Part shown: in pieces, positions 57,411-64,000 of the stretch
Layout of the letters: every line of letters begins with the position of its first letter
Numbering within the stretch: position 1 is the stretch's first letter
Assembly: GCF_010894455.1 (NCBI RefSeq)
Contig: NZ_JAAIXY010000002.1
Coordinates: forward strand, 434,001-498,000
Length of the DNA stretch: 64,000 bases
Source: Myxococcus eversor
GTDB lineage: Bacteria; Myxococcota; Myxococcia; Myxococcales; Myxococcaceae
Direction: 5' to 3'
The notes under the pieces: generated by a model
Seen by the model: the letters and a program-made list of their open reading frames with translations, nothing else
What the model was told of the DNA's origin: nothing
Database searches by the model: none
Program-made: the position numbers and the translations under genes

Positions 57411-59564
57411 TCAGAGGCCGTGACGGGCGACGGAGTCCAGCGGAGACGCGGCGTGCAGGGCCACGCGGAAGGTGGTGCCCACGCCCACGGCCGACTCCAC
57501 GGAGATGTGGCCACCCAGCGCGGAGACGATGGTGTCGCAGATGGACAGCCCCAGGCCCGTGCCCAGGCCCGCGGACTTGGTGGTGAAGAACGGGTCGAAG
57601 ATGCGACGCAGGTGCTCCGGGGGGATGCCGCCGCCCGTGTCTCGCACCTCCACCAGGACGCGCTCGCCGTCGTCCGGCCGCGTGGTGATGCGAATCTCGT
57701 TCGTCTCCGACTGGCCTTCTTCAATCGCGTGCGCGGCGTTGATGACCAGGTTGAGGAACACCTGGAACAGCTTGCCCTCGTTGCCGCGCACCAGCGGCAC
57801 CACGCCGTAGGTCTTTATCAGCCGCGCGCGGGGACGCACCTCGCTGGCCGCCATCTGCGCCACCGAGTCCAGCACCCGGTGCACATCCACCGGCTCCTCG
57901 CGGTTGTCCTCCACGCGGGAGAAGACGCGGAGCTGGCGGACAATCTGCCGCATCCGCTCGGCGCCCTCGCGCGCGTCGTCCAGCACCTGGCGGCACTCCA
58001 CCAGGTCATCGGGAGTCAGCGGACGCGCGCGCGGGCCCACCGTGGCGTGCAGGAAGTCCAGGTTGGAGAGCACGTAGGCCAGCGGGTTGTTCAGCTCGTG
58101 CGCGATTCCGGCGGCGAGCAGGCCCATGGAGGCCATGCGGTCGGCGAGGATGAGCTGCGCCTGGGAGCGCTTCCGCTCGGTGAAGTCGCGCGCCATCGTC
58201 ACCCACGCGGGCGTTCCATCGAAGACGACCGCGAGCGTCACCAGGTCCGCCACCACCGTCTCGCCATCGCGGCGCACCAGCGGCACCTCCACCGCGCGCG
58301 ACGACCGCTTCCCCTCCAGCGCCTGGCCTAGATAGAGCTGGGCCGCGCCGCGGTCCTCCTCGCGCACCAGCTCCAGCACGTGCGTGCCCACCAGCTCCGC
58401 CGCGTCCCGGTAGCCCAGGTACTGCACCAGCGCCGGGTTCACCGACAGCAGCACGCCGTCCCCCACGTGCACCATGACGGGGTCCGGGAAGGCCTCAATC
58501 AGGAGGTGGACGCCGGCCTCGGTGCGCCGCAGCGTCGTCTCCGTGCGCACGCGCAGCGCCTTGTCCGTGCGCTGCTCCAGCGCGAGCGACAGCGTGCCCG
58601 CGGCGCCCGACAGGAGGTTGACCTCGATGGGCCCCCAGGGCCGCGCCTCGCGACAGTTGTCGAAGCCGATGACGCCGAAGAGCTGCCCGTGCACATGCAG
58701 CGGCAGGAGCAGCACCGAGCGCACGCCCTGCGCCTCCAGCATCGGCGCCAGCACGGGCGTGAAGCTCGTGGGAAAGCCCTGCACCGGCTCGCCGTGCATC
58801 AGCGCGGAGGCCTGCTCGGGGAGGAGCGCCTCCAGCAGCGGCAGGCCGTGCATGTTCGGGTCCTCCAGGTTGGGAGGAATCCCCGGCATGCACCACTCCG
58901 CGCGCTGCGAGGCGAGCGGCTCGCCTTGCGGACCGCGGTGCATCTCGAAGACGTAGACGCGGCTGGCATTGGACACGCGGCCCAGCGGCTCCACCACGGA
59001 GGCATACAGGTCCATGGGGAGCTGGTGCGGCATCATCCGCCGCTGCACCTCCACCATCGTCTCCAGGTAGCGCTCGCGCGTGGCGACGGCCTCCTCGGCC
59101 CGACGGCGCGAGTCGATATCCAGCAGCGTGCCCACGACTTCACCGGGCAGTCCGGGCACGCCTCGCGCGGTGAGCACCACCCAGCGCGCGTCGTCGCCCA
59201 CGGACAGGCGCAGCTCCTGGCGCGCGTCGGGCAGGCGTTGCGTGGACACCGACTCCAGCAGCGCCCGCGCGGCGTCGCGGTCCGGCGGGTGCACGGCCTC
59301 CACCAGCGGGTGGCCCTGCGACACCGCCCTGAGCGTCCCCGTCAGCTTCTCCCAGCCGGGGCCCAGGTAGGTGACGCGGCCTTCGGCGTCGAGCTGGAAG
59401 ACGACTTCACTGAGCAGTCCCTCCAGCACCTGGAGACGCCGCGCCATCGCGGCTCCGCTGTCCGCGGAGGACGAGGATGCGCGGGGGGAATGGCCACCCT
59501 CGGTCGCCTCGGGAACCGGTCCTGGAGCCTCGACACGCCCCACGTCCCGCCGCTCGTCTGCCAC
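57411..59564 (-). CDS. PAS/GAF sensor histidine kinase
   Basis: 717 residues from GTG 59564 with AGGAGG six bases upstream; the frame extends further up but without a better start. Order: PAS (about 40-150), short coiled coil, GAF (about 175-345; [20 protein letters not shown] and [22 protein letters not shown]), PAS (about 360-470, ending [13 protein letters not shown]), HisKA with [13 protein letters not shown], and HATPase with [21 protein letters not shown] and GTGLGLSI. Soluble, ligand or redox sensing unknown. No response regulator next to it. Confidence 0.92.
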   Translation of the reverse strand: MADERRDVGRVEAPGPVPEATEGGHSPRASSSSADSGAAMARRLQVLEGLLSEVVFQLDAEGRVTYLGPGWEKLTGTLRAVSQGHPLVEAVHPPDRDAARALLESVSTQRLPDARQELRLSVGDDARWVVLTARGVPGLPGEVVGTLLDIDSRRRAEEAVATRERYLETMVEVQRRMMPHQLPMDLYASVVEPLGRVSNASRVYVFEMHRGPQGEPLASQRAEWCMPGIPPNLEDPNMHGLPLLEALLPEQASALMHGEPVQGFPTSFTPVLAPMLEAQGVRSVLLLPLHVHGQLFGVIGFDNCREARPWGPIEVNLLSGAAGTLSLALEQRTDKALRVRTETTLRRTEAGVHLLIEAFPDPVMVHVGDGVLLSVNPALVQYLGYRDAAELVGTHVLELVREEDRGAAQLYLGQALEGKRSSRAVEVPLVRRDGETVVADLVTLAVVFDGTPAWVTMARDFTERKRSQAQLILADRMASMGLLAAGIAHELNNPLAYVLSNLDFLHATVGPRARPLTPDDLVECRQVLDDAREGAERMRQIVRQLRVFSRVEDNREEPVDVHRVLDSVAQMAASEVRPRARLIKTYGVVPLVRGNEGKLFQVFLNLVINAAHAIEEGQSETNEIRITTRPDDGERVLVEVRDTGGGIPPEHLRRIFDPFFTTKSAGLGTGLGLSICDTIVSALGGHISVESAVGVGTTFRVALHAASPLDSVARHGL

Positions 59565-59718
59565 TTCGGCCTCCTGCGCCCTCGGCGGGGGTCCAGCGCC
59601 CAGGCAGCGCACATGGCTGCCAGAAGCCTGACCAACACCCTGTGCCCCTCCCGGTGGCGACGTCTGCTCCCAGCATAGAGCCGGCGAATGTCGGGAAGTC
59701 AATGAAGCCGGAGAAGGT

Positions 59719-60378
59719 TCACTCCTGGTCGCCCGGTTCCCACCCGCCCGGGGCCCCCGAGCGGTGGCGCTCCCGGCGGTCGCCGAGCACACGGGCGGGC
59801 ACCCCTCCGACGACGGCCCAGGCGGGCACATCGCGGGTGACGACGGCGCCCATGCCCACCACGGCGTGGTCCCCCACGGTGACGCCATCCGTCACGCCCG
59901 CGTTGGCACCTATCCACACATCCGCGCCCAGGGTGATGCCCTGGGAAGTCACGGGCTGCTCTCTCACGGGGCGGTCCGGGGCGAGGCCATGGTCGAAGGC
60001 GTAGAGGGTGGCGCCGGTGGCGATGCGGGTGCCCTCGCCGATGCGGATGCCGCCCGCGCCGCCGTCCAGGCTCACTCGGGCGTTGAGGCTCACGCGAGGC
60101 CCGAGGACGACGGGGCCATGGACGAAGGCGTCCGCGGCGATGCTGCACCCGGGGCCGATGACGACGGCGCGGCCGGGCTCGGCGAAGATGCGGGCCTGCG
60201 GGGCGATGAAACAGCCCTCGGCGATTTCGACGGTCTCCAGCTCACGCAAGAGGTCCTGCACCTCGCGCTGCCAGGCGTCCGCCCACGCGCGGTGGCGGGG
60301 CTTGAGGGAGAAATAGAGCCACGGCATCCACGAGAGCCGGAGCTTGTGCTGCTCACGGCGGAGCGCGTCCAGGTCCAC
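59719..60378 (-). CDS. Hexapeptide-repeat (LbH) acetyltransferase
   Basis: 219 residues from GTG 60378. Left-handed beta-helix of the xenobiotic/maltose/serine acetyltransferase group, with hexapeptide repeats such as VVIGPGCSIAADAFVHG, IRIGEGTRIATGATLYAFDHG and ITLGADVWIGANAGVTDGVTVGDHAVVGMGAVVTRDVPAWAVVGGVPARVL, the acetyl-CoA-binding end. The catalytic His is in AFDHG. The N-terminal ~50 residues are helical (WYFSLKPRHRAWADAWQREVQ-like). Substrate unknown, probably a sugar. The HDAC-like gene lies upstream on the same strand, 130 bases away. Confidence 0.88.
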   Translation of the reverse strand: MDLDALRREQHKLRLSWMPWLYFSLKPRHRAWADAWQREVQDLLRELETVEIAEGCFIAPQARIFAEPGRAVVIGPGCSIAADAFVHGPVVLGPRVSLNARVSLDGGAGGIRIGEGTRIATGATLYAFDHGLAPDRPVREQPVTSQGITLGADVWIGANAGVTDGVTVGDHAVVGMGAVVTRDVPAWAVVGGVPARVLGDRRERHRSGAPGGWEPGDQE

Positions 60379-60508
60379 GGCCCCTGCCTACCATGAGCCC
60401 TGGGGGTTCGTGGTGGGTGCCAGGAGGGCGAGCGCCTGCCCGAGGCGCGGTGACGGACTGCCTCCCGCGAAGCGCGCCTCGAGCGGACGGACGCGCCTGG
60501 CGCCCCAC

Positions 60509-62254
60509 TCAGTGCCGGGGCTCCACGGTGAAGTGGCAGCGCTCGCGCTCGGCGGCGATGACGTCGGTGTCGACGGGGACGGGCTCCAGGCGCAGGACGA
60601 GGTCATCCGGCTCCCAGCGGTAGGGCTCGCCGTTGAGCGACACGCGGCCCTCGGCCACGGCGCGCGTGGCTTCGAGCAGGGGCAGGTGGGCCAGGTCTCT
60701 CATCATCGCCTCGAAGCGGCCCTGACGCGCGGGGTCGACGAAGCGGAAGCGGGCCCGGGCGACCACGGCGAGGTGGTACCACATGGGGCGTGAGGCGACG
60801 CCCGCGAGGCCGAGGCGTCTGGCCATCAGGACGAACATCTCCGTGGCCTCGCGCGCGAGGCCGAGGCCGGGGACGTCCTGGCCCGGGAGCTGGGGGCGGC
60901 GCTCGCTGAAGCGTGCTCGGGGGTGACGCAGGCTGAGCCAGTTGACGAAGAAGAAGGGTTCGCCCGCGATGGTGCGTCGCTCCACCACGGCGTCGACGAG
61001 CAGGTGTTCTTGTCCGCCCGCGCGGCCCAGCACCTTGATGCGGTCTCCGACGCCGGTGGAGCCCACCTCCACGCGAGGTCGGCTGTAGCCCAGTCGCTCC
61101 ACCTGCCAGAGGAGGCCGTAGCGGAAGAGGGCGTACTCCAGGGACTGCGCCGTGTAGAAGCCGAGCACGCGGGGCTGCACCGCGCCGCCCAGGCCGAGCG
61201 AGCCCTCCAGGTCCTCCAGCGTCAGCGGCTCATCGAGCGGCTCACCTTCCTGCGAGAGGAGGCGGGAGATGCGCTGATAGCGGGCGCTGAGCGGGTCATA
61301 GCGGTCCTTGATGCGGCGCCCACCCATGTCGGACAGCACGAGCACGGTGCCGGCGAAGACCTTCCACGACTCGGCGTGGTAGCCGCCGCCGGGGAGCCAG
61401 ACGCTCGGCACGCCGCGCAGGGCGCGCGCCAGGAGCTGGTCCCTGCGCCGCGCGCCTTGCACGGTGAGGCCCACGCGTCCGAAGCGGTCACCCGCGAGCA
61501 CGTCACAGCCGGCGATGACGAAGGCGAGGTCGGGCTTGGGCATGCGCGACAGCGTGGCCTCGAGCAACGCGAGGTAGCCGTCGTCGGTGACGCCCTCGGG
61601 CACGCGGGTCTCGTCGACGCCTTCGGGCAGTGCGCCCCAGTCGCTGCCGGAGAGTGAGCCAATCCAGACCTTGGGATGTCCGGCGAGACATTCGGCGGTG
61701 CCATCGGGAGGATGGGCGTCGAGGTCGAGGACGACAGTCTGTCCTTCGTAGCCATCGGCGTTGAGGGAGGCGAGTGCGACGGCGATGTCATTGACGGCGC
61801 AGAAGCCACCGCCGCGGCCGGGAGCGGCATGGTGGAAGCCGCCGGACATGTTGACGACGGGGCCTCTGCGGCCGAAGGCGAGGCGCGCGGCGCCGAGGGT
61901 GCCTCCGCAGACGAGGCGCACGTTGGACAGGAGGGTGTCCACGGGCACTTCGGACGGGTCGACGGCGTAGATGCGCGCGAGGGTCTCCGGAAGGCTGAGT
62001 GACTCCAGATAGGAGGCGTCGTGGATGCGGGACATCTCCGCGTAGCTCACGGGCCTGGGTCGGTGCACGTCCGAGGGACGGACGACGTGTTTCTCCAGCA
62101 GGTACCAGGTGGTGAAGTCGACGCCGCGCGGTTCGACGCCGACGGTGGACTCGATGCCGGTGAGGGGGAGTCGGTAGTCCTCGTCGTAGAAGATGGGGAC
62201 GTGCTCGCTGCGCAGCGAAGGGAACCACCGACCCAGCCAGCTCCACACGCTCAT
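60509..62254 (-). CDS. Histone-deacetylase-family protein with C-terminal extension
   Basis: 581 residues. The first ~330 are an arginase/deacetylase fold: His141-His142 (GGFHHAAPGRGGGFCAVND), zinc ligands Asp179 and His181 (DLDAH) and Asp251 (VIAGCDVLAGD), and the GGGYH catalytic Tyr region. Thus the active site is intact, although the usual DxHxGxGT reads DAHPPDGT. The last ~250 residues are an extra domain not seen in typical class I/II bacterial enzymes (ARFRFVDPARQGRFEAMMRDLA, FVLMARRLGLAG). Expected zinc-dependent deacetylase of acetyl-lysine, polyamine or another acetylated small molecule; target unknown. Confidence 0.88.
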   Translation of the reverse strand: MSVWSWLGRWFPSLRSEHVPIFYDEDYRLPLTGIESTVGVEPRGVDFTTWYLLEKHVVRPSDVHRPRPVSYAEMSRIHDASYLESLSLPETLARIYAVDPSEVPVDTLLSNVRLVCGGTLGAARLAFGRRGPVVNMSGGFHHAAPGRGGGFCAVNDIAVALASLNADGYEGQTVVLDLDAHPPDGTAECLAGHPKVWIGSLSGSDWGALPEGVDETRVPEGVTDDGYLALLEATLSRMPKPDLAFVIAGCDVLAGDRFGRVGLTVQGARRRDQLLARALRGVPSVWLPGGGYHAESWKVFAGTVLVLSDMGGRRIKDRYDPLSARYQRISRLLSQEGEPLDEPLTLEDLEGSLGLGGAVQPRVLGFYTAQSLEYALFRYGLLWQVERLGYSRPRVEVGSTGVGDRIKVLGRAGGQEHLLVDAVVERRTIAGEPFFFVNWLSLRHPRARFSERRPQLPGQDVPGLGLAREATEMFVLMARRLGLAGVASRPMWYHLAVVARARFRFVDPARQGRFEAMMRDLAHLPLLEATRAVAEGRVSLNGEPYRWEPDDLVLRLEPVPVDTDVIAAERERCHFTVEPRH

Positions 62255-62414
62255 TCCGCGAACCTCACGGGAGAGGGGAACGGTCGCGGTGGGGAGGGAC
62301 GGGAGAGACGACGCACGGGGTCACGACTTTCGCCCAGAGGACGCCGCGTGGGGGCTTTTTCGTGAGGCCTGGCGTGGGGATGCGTTCGTGTCCGACGCTG
62401 GGAACTGATGCCCT

Positions 62415-62435
62415 CTCGGTCTCCTAGAGACCGAG
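62415..62435. other. Perfect hairpin, 9-bp stem with 3-base loop
   Basis: CTCGGTCTC-CTA-GAGACCGAG lies in the 243-base gap between the HDAC-like start and the PAP2 stop. It could terminate the PAP2 transcript (about 60 bases past its stop) but lacks a T run. The gap holds no gene I can support. Confidence 0.45.
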
Positions 62436-62497
62436 CAGCCCTGCTGGACGAGTCGTTGGCCTACTTCTGCACGGAGAGGATGAGCCACCGGGCGATG

Positions 62498-63226
62498 TCA
62501 CTCCACCTCGCGGCGCGTCTCTTCACGCAGGGCTGGGCTGCGACGTCGCAGGCCACGCGCGACGAGCGCCGTCAGCAGCGCCCACGCGAGCCCCGCCACC
62601 CAGCCGCCCAGCACGTCCGTGGGGTAGTGCACCCCCAGGTACACACGCGTCAGTCCCACCAGCACCGGGAGCAGCAGCGCCACCGTGAGGATGTATGCCT
62701 TCACGCGCCTGCTCTCCGCGAGCTGTGCCAGGAGCGCTCCCAGCGTGAGGTACACGATGGCCGACAACATCGCGTGTCCGCTCGGGAAGCTTGTCGTCAT
62801 CACCTGCTTCAGGTGTGGCACCACCGAGGGCCGGGGCCGCGAGAAGAACTGCTTCAGCGCACCGTTCAGCAGCGTCCCGCCCACCGTCGCCACGAGCAGC
62901 AGCAGCAACGTCCGGTAACGTCGCACCAGCAACAGGAAGCCGCTCACCGCCAGCGTCACCAGGATCAACACCGGCGCGCCCCCCAGTGATGTCACGTCCT
63001 CTGCGGAGAGCCGCAACCACCACGGCCCCCTCGGCACCAGCGGATCCTCTGGACTTCGCAGCGCTCGCAACACCCGTTCGTCGAAGTCCTGAGTCTCCCC
63101 CTCCGACACCTCGTCCGACAACGCGATGAACCCCAGACAGCACACGCCCAGCAACAGCAGCATCCCGAAGAGCCGCGTCACCGCCACATTCTGCTGGGAC
63201 ATCCTCGCCCACAAGCCTCGCCACAT
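62498..63226 (-). CDS. PAP2-family membrane phosphatase
   Basis: 242 residues from ATG 63226; ATG 63202 is an alternative. Six hydrophobic segments and the three phosphatase motifs: K-x6-RP (LKQFFSRPRP), PSGH (TTSFPSGHAML) and SR-x5-H-x3-D in the form TRVYLGVHYPTDV. Acts on lipid phosphates such as undecaprenyl pyrophosphate or phosphatidic acid at the membrane's outer face. Ends with an Arg/Glu-rich tail. Stands alone between the HDAC-like and ExbD genes, all on the minus strand. Confidence 0.9.
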   Translation of the reverse strand: MWRGLWARMSQQNVAVTRLFGMLLLLGVCCLGFIALSDEVSEGETQDFDERVLRALRSPEDPLVPRGPWWLRLSAEDVTSLGGAPVLILVTLAVSGFLLLVRRYRTLLLLLVATVGGTLLNGALKQFFSRPRPSVVPHLKQVMTTSFPSGHAMLSAIVYLTLGALLAQLAESRRVKAYILTVALLLPVLVGLTRVYLGVHYPTDVLGGWVAGLAWALLTALVARGLRRRSPALREETRREVE

Positions 63227-63328
63227 ATCCCCGACACTATGCCTGGGCCCGCGCATGGAGGCCCGCATGACGTGCGGACTGTCGCCTCGCGGGCTCCGGA
63301 CTCGGTACCGGAACCCACGGACGTGTCC

Positions 63329-63781
63329 TCAGGGCGTCAACGGGAACGGCGTGCCCGCGCTCGCCTGACCCTCGGGCTTCACCACCGCGAGCGACACCTT
63401 CTCCGCCCCGGAGTCCTTCGCCAGTTGCATCACCTTCATCACGTCCGCGTACGTGAGCGACTGGTCCACCTTGAGCAACAACCGCCGCCGAGGCACTTGC
63501 GTCAGCTCGGCCTTGAGCTTCGCCTGAAGGACGCGCTCGTCCGGATAGGCCTCGGATTCCACGAACAGCTTTCGGTCCGGAGTCACCGAGAGGATCAACG
63601 GGTCGGGCCCATCCTCCTCCTCGATGTGCTTCGCCTGGGGAAGTTCCACTTCCTTGCCTCGCTTCATCATGGGCGTCACCACCATGAAGATGATGAGGAG
63701 GACGAGCACCACGTCGACCAGGGGAGTGACGTTGATGTCACTCTTCATTCCACCCCGGCCACCACCGCTGGACATGCCCAT
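63329..63781 (-). CDS. ExbD/TolR-family protein
   Basis: 150 residues from ATG 63781. After a Gly-rich start comes the family core SDINVTPLVDVVLVLLIIFMVVTP with the proton-path Asp (LVDVVLVLL) in the single membrane helix, then a periplasmic domain (about 60-145; RRRLLLKVDQSLTYADVMKVMQLAK). ExbD/TolR works with an ExbB/TolQ/MotA-like partner to power TonB-type or gliding-type complexes; no partner gene is inside the window, though one could lie beyond the right edge on another strand only. The Agl-type gliding machinery also uses such proteins, so the exact role is open. Confidence 0.9.
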   Translation of the reverse strand: MGMSSGGGRGGMKSDINVTPLVDVVLVLLIIFMVVTPMMKRGKEVELPQAKHIEEEDGPDPLILSVTPDRKLFVESEAYPDERVLQAKLKAELTQVPRRRLLLKVDQSLTYADVMKVMQLAKDSGAEKVSLAVVKPEGQASAGTPFPLTP

Positions 63782-63959
63782 GCGCGACTGCTCCTTGCGT
63801 AGAAGGGACAGTCACAGTGGTACACGCGCACGAAGACCCGTTGGCGGGCGGACGTCCCGCGTCGGGTCATCGTTCCGTCACGACGCGGGCGTGGACGCCA
63901 CGAAGGGGACGGACATCAACAAGCTCCTGACTGAGCGCCAGCAGCGATAGAACCACGCC

Positions 63960-64000
63960 ATGCCCACTCGATTCTTCGACCTTGCCGAGAACGTTCAGGC
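63960..64000 (+). CDS. Start of a gene cut by the right edge
   Basis: An ATG at 63960 opens a frame (MPTRFFDLAENVQ) to the end of the window, too short for a firm call. The opening recalls immunity-like proteins common in myxobacteria, but this rests on a dozen residues. No strong ribosome site is visible. The 178 bases before it, up to the ExbD start, hold nothing else recognisable. Confidence 0.3.
   Translation, partial: MPTRFFDLAENVQ

Overview
The window looks like chromosome from a myxobacterium of the Myxococcus/Corallococcus/Cystobacter group. GC is very high with strong third-position GC, there are many lipoproteins and secreted proteases, and it carries a complete pomX-pomZ-pomY cell-division cluster, which is known only from that suborder. 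I see no rRNA, tRNA, CRISPR array, insertion sequence or prophage.

Left part (1-11.6 kb): the 3' end of a PAS histidine kinase; a 56-residue protein behind a sigma-54-like promoter; a lipoprotein; an ECF sigma factor overlapping a membrane anti-sigma factor fused to a TPR-CHAT protease module; TspO and DUF924 proteins; then a CHASE2 nucleotide cyclase followed by an SH3 protein and an M48 lipoprotein metalloprotease. 11.7-16.2 kb: pomX, pomZ and pomY on the minus strand, with all landmark residues of the M. xanthus proteins conserved. 16.9-31.5 kb: metabolic and regulatory genes: XRE regulator, desaturase plus AraC regulator, PLD plus GST, TetR regulator with two paralogous aldehyde dehydrogenases, ABC-F ATPase, two MDR-type dehydrogenases, a B3/B4-domain protein with a phosphotransferase, and LysR.

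31.6-44.5 kb: an astacin protease with a seven-blade FG-GAP region, gluconokinase, then an accessory cassette (34.9-40.0 kb) resembling a type VI secretion effector module: a DUF4150/PAAR-like protein with a Cys/His nuclease-like tail, two small tandem paralogues, a broken DUF2169 gene, a ketosynthase-like protein, and a divergent TIGR02270-like gene. A SWIM-DNA ligase fusion, a PilZ-like protein and a neutral ceramidase follow.

44.9-57.3 kb is an island of exported proteins. Its centre is a small family with a signal peptide, a six-cysteine N domain and a C-terminal Hint-like domain with a Gly-Cys junction and a TxxH motif, an architecture resembling Hedgehog. Two full copies flank an M1 and an M4 peptidase; a third copy stops where the Hint domain would begin and sits in an operon with two Cys-repeat lipoproteins and an FG-GAP lipoprotein. 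This is the best candidate here for an undescribed system. The right end (57.4-64 kb) holds a PAS/GAF histidine kinase, a hexapeptide acetyltransferase, a histone-deacetylase-like protein with a long extension, a PAP2 phosphatase, an orphan ExbD and the first codons of a further gene. Strong hairpins separate several convergent gene pairs.
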